Below, piece by piece: positions 1-8,322 of a stretch of 64,000 nt of DNA (positions within the stretch are counted from its first letter, which is position 1; the number at the start of each line of letters is the position of its first letter). The position numbers were made by a program, and so were the translations under genes. The notes beneath the pieces are model-generated. The model was not told where the DNA came from. It saw only the letters and a program-made list of their open reading frames with translations, and searched no databases. Location of the stretch: NCBI RefSeq assembly GCF_000834655.1, contig NZ_JXQQ01000028.1, positions 124,001 to 188,000 of the forward strand, read 5' to 3'. This DNA comes from Variovorax paradoxus. Its GTDB lineage: Bacteria; Pseudomonadota; Gammaproteobacteria; Burkholderiales; Burkholderiaceae_C.

Positions 1-254
1 GCTGCGGCCCCCGCCAGGCCAGGCAATGTCCTTTGGGCGACAACGCGCCGGTAAAAGTTGGCCCCGTTGTCAAATTGCTCACGCCCTCGCCACCCGGAGT
101 GCTACCAAAAGTGAAAACAAAGGGTTGCACCTATTGATCGGCCCTAGCGGCCTGATTAGGGGCCTCGGCCTTCCGGGCGATCGCCGATTGCGCCCGGGGC
201 CCGCAGGCTCGCGCTGCTACATTGCCCTCCGTTCGCACATCACTTGGAAACGCA

Positions 255-671
255 ATGGCCAGCCAACGGGGAAGCATCGGAAAGCAGCACTTGGAGGCCC
301 TGTCCGATTTCAGGTTCAGGCTGCGCAGCTTCCTGCGCTTCAGCGAAGACGCCGCGAGGGCCGAGGGCATCACGGTGCTTCAGTACCAGCTGATGCTGCA
401 CACCCAGGGATTCGCGGACCGCGAATGGGCCACGGTCAGCGAGATCGCCGAGCGCCTGCAGGCCCAGCCCCACGGCGTGGTCGCGCTGGTGTCGCGCTGC
501 GAGGAGGCAGGCCTGGTCAAGCGCAGGCCCAGCAGCACCGACCGGCGGCAGGTCGAAGTGCATCTGCTGGCCGCGGGGCGCAAGAAGCTGGAGCGGCTCG
601 CGGCCCTGCACAAGGACCAGGTGGCAAAGCTGGCGGAAGTCCTGGCGCTCGTGAACAAGGACGTCGGCTAG
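255..671 (+). CDS. MarR family transcriptional regulator
   Basis: Predicted 138-residue winged-helix regulator of the MarR family, which usually acts as a dimeric repressor relieved by small aromatic or phenolic ligands. The recognition region (SEIAERLQAQPHGVVALVSR) is followed by the family's wing, with the D-R-R motif at RRPSSTDRRQVEV. I chose the ATG at 255, preceded by GGAAA, over an in-frame ATG at 222 because the extra 11 residues do not look like family sequence. No partner gene is adjacent: the next gene to the right, after about 270 bases, is on the other strand. Ligand and target are unknown. Confidence 0.85.
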   Translation: MASQRGSIGKQHLEALSDFRFRLRSFLRFSEDAARAEGITVLQYQLMLHTQGFADREWATVSEIAERLQAQPHGVVALVSRCEEAGLVKRRPSSTDRRQVEVHLLAAGRKKLERLAALHKDQVAKLAEVLALVNKDVG

Positions 672-941
672 CAGCGAGGCGAGCCCGCCAGTCGAACGAG
701 AAACACCGCCGGCGGACCCGGGTTGTGCAAGCCCAGCTCACGCCGGGCGAACCGAGCGCTGCCGGATGCGATCGTGCGCAGCGGCACGTTCCTCAAGGGC
801 GCTGCGGGTCCTGTTTCACGACGCCACCATGCCCCGCTTGACGTGCTGAGTGAGATCGTCGCCAAGCACTTCGTCCTGGCCGGCTTCGAGCCCGTCGAGC
901 GCGCGACGGACGATGTCCCCGGGGCGGGTTGAAAGACAGGT

Positions 942-1943
942 TCACTTGACCTTGATGACGACCTTGCCCTTGGCACGGCCGGCCTCGACATAGGCCAGGG
1001 CCTCGTTGGTCGAAGCGAACGGAAAGACGCGATCGATCACGGGGCGGATGGCACCGGCCTCGATGAGCCGGGTGATCTCGCGCAGCTGGCTGCCGTTGGC
1101 CCGCATGAAGAGGAACGAGTAGCCCACACCACGGGCGCGCGCCCGGCGCCGGATGCCGGCGCTCAGCATCCGCATGGCCAGCCGCGCGAAACCGGGCGCG
1201 GCGATGGCCTTGCCGAATTCGGGATCGGGCGGCCCGGAAATGGAGATGAGCTTTCCGCCGCTCTTGAGCACGCGCAGGGATTTCTCGAGCGTCTTGCCGT
1301 CCTGGCTGTTCAGCACGACGTCGCAGCCGCTCAGGATGTCTTCGAAATCCTGCTTGCGATAGTCGACGACGATGTCCGCGCCCAGGCGCTTGACGAACTC
1401 GACGTTGGACGTTCCCGTCGTCGTGGCGACGCTGGCGCCCAGGTGCCTCGCGAGTTGGATCGCAAAGGTTCCCACGCCGCCGGAGCCCGCCTGGATGAAG
1501 ACCTGCTGCCCCTTGCCGAGCCCGGCCTTCTCGACGAGCGCCTGCCATGCGGTGAGGCCGACCAGGGGAATGGAGGCGGCCTCTTCCATCGTGAGGTTTG
1601 CGGGCTTGAACGCGAGCGAGGCTTCCTTCACCGGCACGAACTGCGCGAACGTGCCGATGCGGAAATCGTCGGTCCGCGCATAGACCTCGTCGCCGACCTT
1701 GAACTGCCGCACCTGCGGCCCGGTCTTGACCACGACGCCGGCCACGTCGTGACCCAACACGAGCGGCAGGCGGTACGGCAGGATGAGCTTGAACTCGCCG
1801 TTTCGGATCTTGGCGTCCAGCAGGTTCACACCCGCGGCGTGGACTTCGACCAGGACCTCGTCGTCGCGCAGGCCGGGCATCGGCATGTCAGCCGATCGCA
1901 GCGCGCCTTTCTTGCCGTATCGATCGAGAACGAATGCCTTCAT
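942..1943 (-). CDS. NADP-dependent zinc-independent alcohol dehydrogenase / quinone oxidoreductase
   Basis: A 333-residue medium-chain dehydrogenase of the quinone-oxidoreductase type. The N-terminal GroES-like half contains GHDVAGVV. The Rossmann half contains AGSGGVGT near residue 150, the NAD(P)H-binding loop. The structural-zinc cysteine cluster of true alcohol dehydrogenases is absent, so NADPH-dependent reduction of a quinone or enone is the likely chemistry. The ATG at 1943 has AAGGAAG upstream; an in-frame ATG 51 bases further upstream is less plausible. The gene follows the TetR gene on the same strand with 98 bases between them, and that gap carries a palindrome matching the one at the tetR start, so repression by the neighbour is inferred. 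Confidence 0.85.
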   Translation of the reverse strand: MKAFVLDRYGKKGALRSADMPMPGLRDDEVLVEVHAAGVNLLDAKIRNGEFKLILPYRLPLVLGHDVAGVVVKTGPQVRQFKVGDEVYARTDDFRIGTFAQFVPVKEASLAFKPANLTMEEAASIPLVGLTAWQALVEKAGLGKGQQVFIQAGSGGVGTFAIQLARHLGASVATTTGTSNVEFVKRLGADIVVDYRKQDFEDILSGCDVVLNSQDGKTLEKSLRVLKSGGKLISISGPPDPEFGKAIAAPGFARLAMRMLSAGIRRRARARGVGYSFLFMRANGSQLREITRLIEAGAIRPVIDRVFPFASTNEALAYVEAGRAKGKVVIKVK

Positions 1944-1985
1944 GGTGCTTCCTTGGGGTTGGCCGGAGTAAAAATCGACTTTCGC

Positions 1986-1999
1986 ATGATGCACATCAT
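1986..1999. promoter_or_regulatory. putative TetR operator upstream of the oxidoreductase
   Basis: The sequence ATGATG-CA-CATCAT is a perfect 6-base inverted repeat with a 2-base centre, lying 42 bases upstream of the oxidoreductase start. A near-identical copy (ATGACG-CG-CATCAT) overlaps the start of the adjacent tetR gene. Two matching palindromes next to a TetR gene are the usual arrangement for autoregulation plus control of the partner gene. Binding is inferred. Confidence 0.55.
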
Positions 2000-2041
2000 A
2001 TTCAAGAGCGAGCGAACGGGCGGCATTCTGCGGGGATGAAA

Positions 2042-2635
2042 TCAGGCCTTGGCGGGGAGCAGTCGCTCGAGCGCGGTCTTGAGCAGGCGCTCGGACAGCG
2101 CGGGCTCGTCGACCGCACGAGCCAGCGTCAAGGCGCCAACCATCGTGGCGATCGTCACGAGTGCCTGTTCGTGGGCACCGGGCTGTCCCCAGTCGGGCAA
2201 CTGGCGGGCGACCAGATCGACCATCGCCTTGATGTGCCGGGTGGTCGCACTGCGCACTTCAGGTTCCTGCCGCGGGGTTTCCGAACCCAATGCGGCCAAG
2301 GGGCAGCCGGTGTCCGCGTGTTCCTGGTGCTCTTTCGAGAGATAGGCGCGAAGCATGCGCTCGAGGGCTTGCCCGGCGGGAACGCTGGCTGCGGCACCTG
2401 CCGCCGCATCGGCGGCCTCCGCGCACGCCCGGACGGCCGCCTCTGCCAGCATGGCTTCGCGCGACGCGAAATGCGCGTAGAAGGCGCCATGCGTCAGGCC
2501 CGCCTCTTTCATGATGTCGGCGACGCCGGTGCCGTCGTAACCGCTGCGGCGAATGGCCTTGGCGGCAACGGCCACGATGCGATCGTGCGAGGCCTCCTTG
2601 GCCGCACTTCTGGCGTTGATTTTCGCATTTGACAT
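2042..2635 (-). CDS. TetR/AcrR family transcriptional regulator
   Basis: A 197-residue TetR-type repressor. The N-terminal helix-turn-helix covers about residues 15-60 and includes GTGVADIMKEAGLTHGAFY, typical of regulators that control oxidoreductases or efflux genes. The C-terminal ligand pocket has a family-typical size. I chose MSNAK at 2635 as the start; in-frame ATGs up to 36 bases further upstream exist, but the palindromic operator sits there. The gene is transcribed towards the NADP-dependent oxidoreductase, probably its target. The inducer is unknown, likely an electrophile or quinone by family analogy. Confidence 0.85.
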   Translation of the reverse strand: MSNAKINARSAAKEASHDRIVAVAAKAIRRSGYDGTGVADIMKEAGLTHGAFYAHFASREAMLAEAAVRACAEAADAAAGAAASVPAGQALERMLRAYLSKEHQEHADTGCPLAALGSETPRQEPEVRSATTRHIKAMVDLVARQLPDWGQPGAHEQALVTIATMVGALTLARAVDEPALSERLLKTALERLLPAKA

Positions 2636-2647
2636 GACGCGCATCAT
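2634..2647. promoter_or_regulatory. putative TetR autoregulatory operator
   Basis: ATGACG-CG-CATCAT overlaps the tetR start codon and its upstream bases. It matches the palindrome at 1986-1999 in 12 of 14 positions. A repressor bound here would block its own expression. This is inferred from symmetry and repetition only. Confidence 0.5.
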
Positions 2648-2693
2648 ATCGAATGAGCGCAGCGCGTACAAGGCCGCCGCCCGTTGCCGCTTC

Positions 2694-3131
2694 TCACCCC
2701 AGCGCGTCGTTCACCTGCTCGTTGAATTCGGTCTGGCTGAGCGCCGTGCCGATTTCACGCGGCAGCGCATCGCGCACCGAGAACACCCCCAGGATCTTCG
2801 CCCCCGACACCAGCGGCAGGTGCCGGAACCCGCGCTCCAGCATCAGCACCACGGCGTCGGACACGAGCGTCTCGGGCGGCACGCAGATCGGGTTGGGCGT
2901 CATGACCTCGCGCACCGGCGTGCGGTCGGGGTCGAGCCCCTTGGCGAGCACGCGGGTCATGAGGTCGCGCTCGGTGAGGATGCCCAGCAGCGTGTCGGGC
3001 AGCTCCATGACGAGCACGCTGCCGCAGTTGGCGCGCGTCATCACGCAGGCGGCGTCGCGCACGCTGGCCTGGGGGCCCAGGCTGATCACGTGCTTGCGCG
3101 AGACGGATTGGAAAACGGTGCGCTCGGCCAT
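2694..3131 (-). CDS. tandem CBS-domain protein
   Basis: A 145-residue stand-alone protein consisting of two CBS domains (about residues 10-65 and 75-130). The repeated signatures are the G-I-L-T-E-R-D and G-V-F-S-V-R-D stretches. CBS pairs bind adenosine nucleotides or similar ligands and act as energy sensors. The gene lies 45 bases downstream of korB on the same strand and could be co-transcribed with the 2-oxoacid:ferredoxin oxidoreductase operon. A role in sensing energy charge for that enzyme is inference. No catalytic domain is fused. Confidence 0.85.
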   Translation of the reverse strand: MAERTVFQSVSRKHVISLGPQASVRDAACVMTRANCGSVLVMELPDTLLGILTERDLMTRVLAKGLDPDRTPVREVMTPNPICVPPETLVSDAVVLMLERGFRHLPLVSGAKILGVFSVRDALPREIGTALSQTEFNEQVNDALG

Positions 3132-3176
3132 GGTGCGCCCTCCAAAAGAGTCGTCAATGGTGCCGCTGGCGTCGGC

Positions 3177-4232
3177 TCAGCGCAAGGAGGCGTTCAGCTT
3201 TTCGAGCGCCTGGGCACCGGGGCACAGCGCGTCGGTCTCCAGCGTGTTGAGCGGCCGGTCGCAGGTGTTGAGCGCCGTGTGCAGGTCGGTGGCCAGCGGG
3301 TCGACGTAGAGCAGCCCCGTCACCACCTCCCCCATTGCGTGGTGGCGCTGCATGTAGGCCATCGCGGCGTAGCGGTCGCCGGGGTTGTAGTCTGGGTGCA
3401 GGCTTCGCAGCCGCAGCAGCGTGCCGTCGTGCTGGCGCACGTCCATCACCTCGCCCGGGCCGATGTCGGCAGTGATTTCTTCTCGCCCGCTGATGAAGTC
3501 GATGCGGCTCACCGCCTCGTTGTGCTCGCGCACGTAGTCGTAGCTCTTGGTGCTGCCGGGGTGGTTGTTGAAGGCCACGCAGGGGCTGATGACGTCGATG
3601 AAGGCCGAGCCGCCATGGCTGATCGCGCCCTTGATGAGCGGCACCAGCTGCGCCTTGTTGCCCGAGAAGCCGCGCCCCACGTAGCTCGCACCCAGCTGCA
3701 GCGCCAATGCCACCAGGTCCACCGGGCTGTCGGTGTTGACCACGCCCTTCTTGCTCTTGGAGCCCTGGTCGGCCGTGGCCGAGAACTGGCCCTTGGTGAG
3801 ACCGTAGACGCCGTTGTTCTCCACGATGTAGGCCATGCGCACGCCGCGCCGCATGGCATGCGCGAACTGGCCGAGGCCGATGGACGCCGAATCGCCGTCG
3901 CCCGAGACGCCGAGGTACAGCAGGTCGCGGTTGGCCAGGTTGGCGCCGGTCAGCACGCTGGGCATGCGGCCGTGCACGGTGTTGAAGCCGTGCGAGGCAC
4001 CGAGGAAGTAGTCCGGCGTTTTCGAGCTGCAGCCGATGCCCGAGAGCTTGGCCACGCGGTGCGGCTCGATGTCCAGCTCCCAGCAGGCCTCGATGATCGC
4101 GGCGGAAATCGAGTCGTGGCCGCAGCCGGCGCACAGCGTGGAGATCTTGCCTTCGTAGTCGCGCCGCTTGTAGCCGACCTTGTTGGTGGCCAGCGTCGGG
4201 TGGTGCAGCCGTGGCTTGGCGAGGTAGGTCAT
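3177..4232 (-). CDS. korB: 2-oxoacid:ferredoxin oxidoreductase beta subunit
   Basis: A 351-residue thiamine-diphosphate subunit of a 2-oxoglutarate/2-oxoacid:acceptor oxidoreductase. Cluster cysteines are visible in CAGCGH (Cys34, Cys37) and GIGCSS (Cys68). The ThDP/Mg motif starts at GDGDSAS (111-117) and ends at NNGVYG (around 139-144). Together with KorA it would decarboxylate a 2-oxoacid to acyl-CoA and reduce ferredoxin, or run in reverse. The ATG overlaps the korA stop as ATGA, so translation is coupled. The substrate (2-oxoglutarate, pyruvate or another 2-oxoacid) cannot be fixed from sequence. Confidence 0.9.
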   Translation of the reverse strand: MTYLAKPRLHHPTLATNKVGYKRRDYEGKISTLCAGCGHDSISAAIIEACWELDIEPHRVAKLSGIGCSSKTPDYFLGASHGFNTVHGRMPSVLTGANLANRDLLYLGVSGDGDSASIGLGQFAHAMRRGVRMAYIVENNGVYGLTKGQFSATADQGSKSKKGVVNTDSPVDLVALALQLGASYVGRGFSGNKAQLVPLIKGAISHGGSAFIDVISPCVAFNNHPGSTKSYDYVREHNEAVSRIDFISGREEITADIGPGEVMDVRQHDGTLLRLRSLHPDYNPGDRYAAMAYMQRHHAMGEVVTGLLYVDPLATDLHTALNTCDRPLNTLETDALCPGAQALEKLNASLR

Positions 4233-6163
4233 GCGGACTCCTTCGTATCTGTGGCCGCGCGCAAGGCCTGCGACTTCTGCACATGCGCGACGATCGCCTG
4301 GCCGATGAAGCGCGCCGTGATCGGCGTGCCGTCGAAGTGCAGCACGCGCACCAGTCGGGCGGGGTCGAAGTCCAGCTCGTTGACCAGCAGGCTGCGCATC
4401 TGCGCATCGCGGTTCTGCTCGACCACGAACACCTGCCGGTGGTCGGCGAGGAACTGCGCCACGCTGTCGGGAAACGGAAACGCGCGCAGCCGCATCGCAT
4501 CGAGGTGGATGCCCTCTTCTTCCAGCGCCTCGAGCGCCTCGTGCATCGAGGGGCTGGTCGAGCCGAAATAGATCACGCCCAGGTCGGTCTTTTCTGCCGC
4601 GGGCCGCAGCACAGGCTGCGGCACCATCGTGGCCGCGGTCGCGAACTTCTTCAGGAGCCGCTCGACGTTGTAGATGTAGTCCGGCCCGCGCTCCGAATAC
4701 CGCGCGTACGCATCGCGCGTGGTACCGCGGGTGAAGTAGCTGCCCTTGGTCGGGTGGGTGCCCGGCAGCGTGCGCCAGGGGATGCCGTCGCCGTCCACGT
4801 CCTTGTAGCGGCCGAAGTCGCGGCCCGCCTCGAGCTCTTCGGCGGTCATGACCTTGCCGCGGTCGTAGGCCTTGGCGTCGTCCCACACGAAAGGCTCGCA
4901 CAGGCGCTGGTTCATGCCGATGTCCAGGTCGGTCATGAGGAACACAGGCGTCTGCAGGCGGTCGGCCAGGTCCAGCGCGGCCGCCGCGTGCTCGAAGCAC
5001 TCGTGCGGGTCTTCGGGAAACAGCAGCACGTGCTTGGTGTCGCCGTGCGAGGCGTAGGCGCACGAGAGGATGTCGGCCTGCTGCGTGCGCGTGGGCATGC
5101 CCGTCGAGGGTCCGCCGCGCTGGACGTTGATGAGCGTGACCGGGATCTCCGCGAAGTACGCGAGGCCGATGAACTCGGTCATCAGCGAGATGCCTGGCCC
5201 CGAGGTCGGCGTGAAGGCGCGCGCGCCGTTCCATCCGGCGCCCACCACCATGCCGATGGAGGCGAGCTCGTCCTCGGCCTGCACGATGGCGAAGCGGTGC
5301 TGGCCGGTGGCGGGGTCCACGCGGAACTTGGTGCAGTACTTCTGGAACGCCTCGGCCACCGACGACGAGGGCGTGATCGGGTACCAGGCCGCAACCGTTG
5401 CGCCGCCGTACACGCAGCCCAGCGCCGCGGCGCTGTTGCCGTCCACGAAGATGCGGTTGCCGACGCGGTCGGCACGCCGCACCTTGATGCCCAGCGGCTC
5501 GCGCAGGTTCTCGCGCGCGAAGTCGCAGCCCAGGTGCAGCGCCTGCACGTTGGAGGCCAGCAGCTTCTCCTTGCCCTTGTACTGCTCGCCAAAGAGCTTC
5601 TCGACCACCTCGGGCTCGATGCCCAGGAGGATGGCCAGCGCACCCACATAGACGATGTTCTTGAAGAGCTGACGCTGCCGCGGGTCCTGATAGACCGCGT
5701 TGCAGATCTCGGTGAGCGGCATGCCGATGACGCGGATGTCGTCGCGAAACTTCGAGGGCGGCAGCGGCCGCGTGCTGTCGTAGAAGAGGTAGCCGCCGGG
5801 TTCCAGCTCGGCCACGTCGGCATCCCACGTCTGCGGATTCATCGCCACCATCATGTCGGTGCCGCCGCGCCGCCCGAGGTGGCCAGCCTCGGTCACCCGC
5901 ACCTCGTACCAGGTCGGCAGGCCCTGGATGTTGCTCGGGAAGATGTTGCGCGGGCTTACCGGCACGCCCATGCGCAGGATGGCCTTGGCGAAGAGTTCGT
6001 TGGCCGAGGCCGAGCCCGAGCCGTTGACGTTGGCGAACTTGATGACGAAGTCGTTGATGCCTTCGATCTGCGGAACGATGGGCGCCACGCTCCTCGCCGC
6101 ATCGCGTGCTTCGTCGTCTCCCGGGAAGGCGTTCGCGCCTTCGGGCGGCCGTACGGCGCTCAT
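4229..6163 (-). CDS. korA: 2-oxoacid:ferredoxin oxidoreductase alpha subunit (fused gamma-alpha)
   Basis: A 644-residue subunit in which the gamma domain (about residues 38-205, starting NVNGSGSASANELF) is fused ahead of the alpha domain (from about 245, AAWYPITPSSSVAEAF). This fusion is common in aerobic bacterial 2-oxoglutarate:ferredoxin oxidoreductases. The gene precedes korB with a 4-base overlap. It follows the GltD-like flavoprotein by 61 bases, so three or four genes probably form one transcript. The enzyme is cytoplasmic. Aerobes use such enzymes as alternatives to 2-oxoacid dehydrogenases or for special catabolic routes. Confidence 0.9.
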   Translation of the reverse strand: MSAVRPPEGANAFPGDDEARDAARSVAPIVPQIEGINDFVIKFANVNGSGSASANELFAKAILRMGVPVSPRNIFPSNIQGLPTWYEVRVTEAGHLGRRGGTDMMVAMNPQTWDADVAELEPGGYLFYDSTRPLPPSKFRDDIRVIGMPLTEICNAVYQDPRQRQLFKNIVYVGALAILLGIEPEVVEKLFGEQYKGKEKLLASNVQALHLGCDFARENLREPLGIKVRRADRVGNRIFVDGNSAAALGCVYGGATVAAWYPITPSSSVAEAFQKYCTKFRVDPATGQHRFAIVQAEDELASIGMVVGAGWNGARAFTPTSGPGISLMTEFIGLAYFAEIPVTLINVQRGGPSTGMPTRTQQADILSCAYASHGDTKHVLLFPEDPHECFEHAAAALDLADRLQTPVFLMTDLDIGMNQRLCEPFVWDDAKAYDRGKVMTAEELEAGRDFGRYKDVDGDGIPWRTLPGTHPTKGSYFTRGTTRDAYARYSERGPDYIYNVERLLKKFATAATMVPQPVLRPAAEKTDLGVIYFGSTSPSMHEALEALEEEGIHLDAMRLRAFPFPDSVAQFLADHRQVFVVEQNRDAQMRSLLVNELDFDPARLVRVLHFDGTPITARFIGQAIVAHVQKSQALRAATDTKESA

Positions 6164-6224
6164 TGGAGTACCTCCGTGCTTCGCACTGCGGTGCGAGCTT
6201 GCTTGGGGCGGCCCGGCGCGGCGC

Positions 6225-8036
6225 TCATGCCGTTACCTCCAGTTCTTGCCTGTGCCCCGCCGGCGTCATCTTCAGCAGGAACTTCTGCATGTCCCACGCG
6301 CCCGTCGGGCAGCGCTCGGCGCACAGGCCGCAGTGCAGGCAGACGTCTTCGTCCTTGACCATCACGCGGCCCGTCTTGAGGCCGCCGGACACGTACAGGT
6401 CTTGCGTCAGGTTCAGCGCGGGCGCTTTCAACCGCGTTCGCAGTTCGGCCTCTTCGCCGTTGGCGGTGAAACTGATGCAGTCCATCGGGCAGATGTCCAC
6501 GCAGGCATCGCACTCGATGCAGGCGGGTTCGTTGAACACCGTCTGCACGTCGCAGTTGAGGCACCGCTCGGCCTCCTTGAATGCGGTGGCGGCGTCGAAG
6601 CCCAGCTCCACTTCGACGCGGATGCTCGCGAGCGCCGTCTCGGCCTTCGCCCACGGCACCTTGTAGCGCAGGTCGTTGGAGGTGTCGTTGTCGTAGCTCC
6701 ACTCGTGGATGCCCATCTTCTGCGACACCAGGTTGGTCATCGGCGCGGGGCGCTCGTACACCGGCTCGGCACGCAGCAGCTTGTCGATCGACACGGCCGC
6801 CTCATGCCCGTGGGCAACGGCGGTGATGATGTTCTTGGGGCCGAAGGCCGCATCGCCGCCGAAGAACACGTGGGGCACCGTCGATTGGAAGGTGTCCTTG
6901 TCGAGCGTGGGCAGGCCCCACTTGTCGAATTCGATGCCGCTGTCGCGCTCGATCCACGGGAAGGCGTTTTCCTGGCCCACCGCGACCAGCACTTCGTCGC
7001 ATTCGAAGAAGGCGTCCGGCTCGCCGGTGGGCACCAGCGTGCGGCGGCCCTTGTCGTCGTACTCGGCGCGGACCACCTCGAAGGTCATTCCCTTCAGCTG
7101 GCCTTGGTCGTGCACGAAGGCCTTGGGCACGTGGAAGTTGACGATCGGAATGCCCTCGTGCTGCGCGTCTTCCTTCTCCCAGGGCGAGGCCTTCATTTCG
7201 TCGAAGCCGCTGCGCACGATGACCTTCACGTCGGTGCCGCCCAGGCGCCGGGCCGACCGGCAGCAGTCCATGGCCGTGTTGCCGCCGCCCAGCACGATCA
7301 CGCGTTGGCCGATGCTCGTGATGTGGCCGAACGACACGGAGTTGAGCCAGTCGATGCCGATGTGGATGCTGGCAGCCGCTTCCTTCCGGCCGGGCACGTC
7401 GAGGTCGCGCCCGCGCGGTGCGCCGCAGCCGATGAAGATGGCGTCCCACCCCTGGCCCATCAGCGCCTTCATCGAGTCGATGCGTTCGCCGCCGCGGAAT
7501 TCGACGCTTAGGTCCAGCACGTAGCCGGTCTCCTCGTCGATCACCGATTCAGGCAGTCGAAAGCGCGGGATCTGCGTGCGGATGAAACCGCCGGCCTTGG
7601 CCTCGCCGTCGAACACCGTCACCTCGTAGCCCAGCGGCGCCAGGTCGCGCGCGACCGTGAGCGAGGCCGGCCCCGCGCCGACGCAGGCGACGCGCTTGCC
7701 GTTCTTCGGCGCGGGCTTGGGCATGCGCTCGCGCACGTCCTCCTTCATGTCGGCGGCCACGCGCTTGAGCCGGCAGATGGCCACCGGCTCGGGCGCCTGG
7801 GCGTTGCTTTCTTCCACCCGCCCGCGCCGGCAGGCCGGCTCGCACGGCCGGTCGCAGGTGCGCCCCAGGATGCCCGGGAAAACGTTGGACGCCCAGTTGA
7901 TCATGTACGCGTCGCCGTAGCGGCGCTGCGCGATCATGCGGATGTACTCCGGGACGGGGGTGTGCGCCGGACAGGCGTACTGGCAATCGACGACCTTGTG
8001 GAAATAGGCCGGGTTGGCAATGTCGGTTCGCTGCAA
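6225..8036 (-). CDS. GltD-like FAD/NAD(P) oxidoreductase with C-terminal 2x[4Fe-4S] ferredoxin domain
   Basis: A 603-residue flavoprotein resembling the glutamate synthase small subunit. The N-terminal cysteine-rich region (CQYACPAH, CDRPCEPAC) is followed by two dinucleotide folds: the FAD site near VGAGPASLTVA (about residue 117) and the NAD(P) site near LGGGNTAMD. Unlike GltD, the C-terminus carries two complete [4Fe-4S] motifs, CIECDACVDICP and CLHCGLCAERCP. No GltB partner is present; korA and korB follow directly. The likely role is passing electrons between NAD(P)H and the KorAB ferredoxin chain through built-in clusters. This is inferred from architecture and context. Confidence 0.82.
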   Translation of the reverse strand: MQRTDIANPAYFHKVVDCQYACPAHTPVPEYIRMIAQRRYGDAYMINWASNVFPGILGRTCDRPCEPACRRGRVEESNAQAPEPVAICRLKRVAADMKEDVRERMPKPAPKNGKRVACVGAGPASLTVARDLAPLGYEVTVFDGEAKAGGFIRTQIPRFRLPESVIDEETGYVLDLSVEFRGGERIDSMKALMGQGWDAIFIGCGAPRGRDLDVPGRKEAAASIHIGIDWLNSVSFGHITSIGQRVIVLGGGNTAMDCCRSARRLGGTDVKVIVRSGFDEMKASPWEKEDAQHEGIPIVNFHVPKAFVHDQGQLKGMTFEVVRAEYDDKGRRTLVPTGEPDAFFECDEVLVAVGQENAFPWIERDSGIEFDKWGLPTLDKDTFQSTVPHVFFGGDAAFGPKNIITAVAHGHEAAVSIDKLLRAEPVYERPAPMTNLVSQKMGIHEWSYDNDTSNDLRYKVPWAKAETALASIRVEVELGFDAATAFKEAERCLNCDVQTVFNEPACIECDACVDICPMDCISFTANGEEAELRTRLKAPALNLTQDLYVSGGLKTGRVMVKDEDVCLHCGLCAERCPTGAWDMQKFLLKMTPAGHRQELEVTA

Positions 8037-8322
8037 TGCGTTTCTCCTGACAGTCGCCCTGGCCCCGAAGGGGCCGTCATGTGGGTTTGGCGCAGTATGC
8101 GCCGCACTGGCGGCTGCACCACCTTGGTGAAATCCCGCAGCAGCCGGGCCTTCGGGCTCACATAGAACCTCCCCGAACGATGTGCGCGCCCCACATTGGA
8201 TTCGGGCTCCGGTCTGCCCAGACTGTGGTCGCCCGCCGCCATTGCCTTGGATGTCGGGTCAAAGACGGCCGGCAGCCGCGCTGACGGCCACGACAACAGA
8301 GACAAACGGAGACTTCACCATC
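8037..8322. other. divergent intergenic region with tandem hairpins in the kor-operon leader
   Basis: A 286-base gap between the divergent GltD-like and carboxylesterase genes. No gene was recognised. Near the GltD-like start are two tight inverted repeats: GGCCCC-GAA-GGGGCC at 8061-8075 and GGCGCA-GTA-TGCGCC at 8089-8103. They would form adjacent hairpins in the 5' leader of the ferredoxin-oxidoreductase operon. Their function is unknown; they could be RNA structure or operator sites. The right part should hold the esterase promoter, but I could not define it. Confidence 0.4.

Noticed and set aside
1..254. possible gene upstream of marR
   Set aside because: Frames here are short or GC-shadow in character. 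Only a weak, imperfect GC repeat near 135-165 was seen, too poor to call.
723..932. 69-codon open frame in the gap between marR and the oxidoreductase
   Set aside because: No start signal or recognisable similarity. The 270-base gap shows nothing I can support.
2553..4571. 672-codon open frame on the plus strand
   Set aside because: It lies opposite the CBS and korB genes, has an Ala/Arg/His-rich composition without motifs, and is a typical high-GC antisense shadow.
4211..6358. 715-codon plus-strand open frame opposite korA
   Set aside because: Composition is biased and no family is recognisable, while the minus strand encodes a clear KorA with all motifs.
6225..8036. glutamate synthase small subunit (gltD)
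   Set aside because: No gltB partner is present, and the C-terminal ferredoxin domain and kor neighbours point to a different electron-transfer role.
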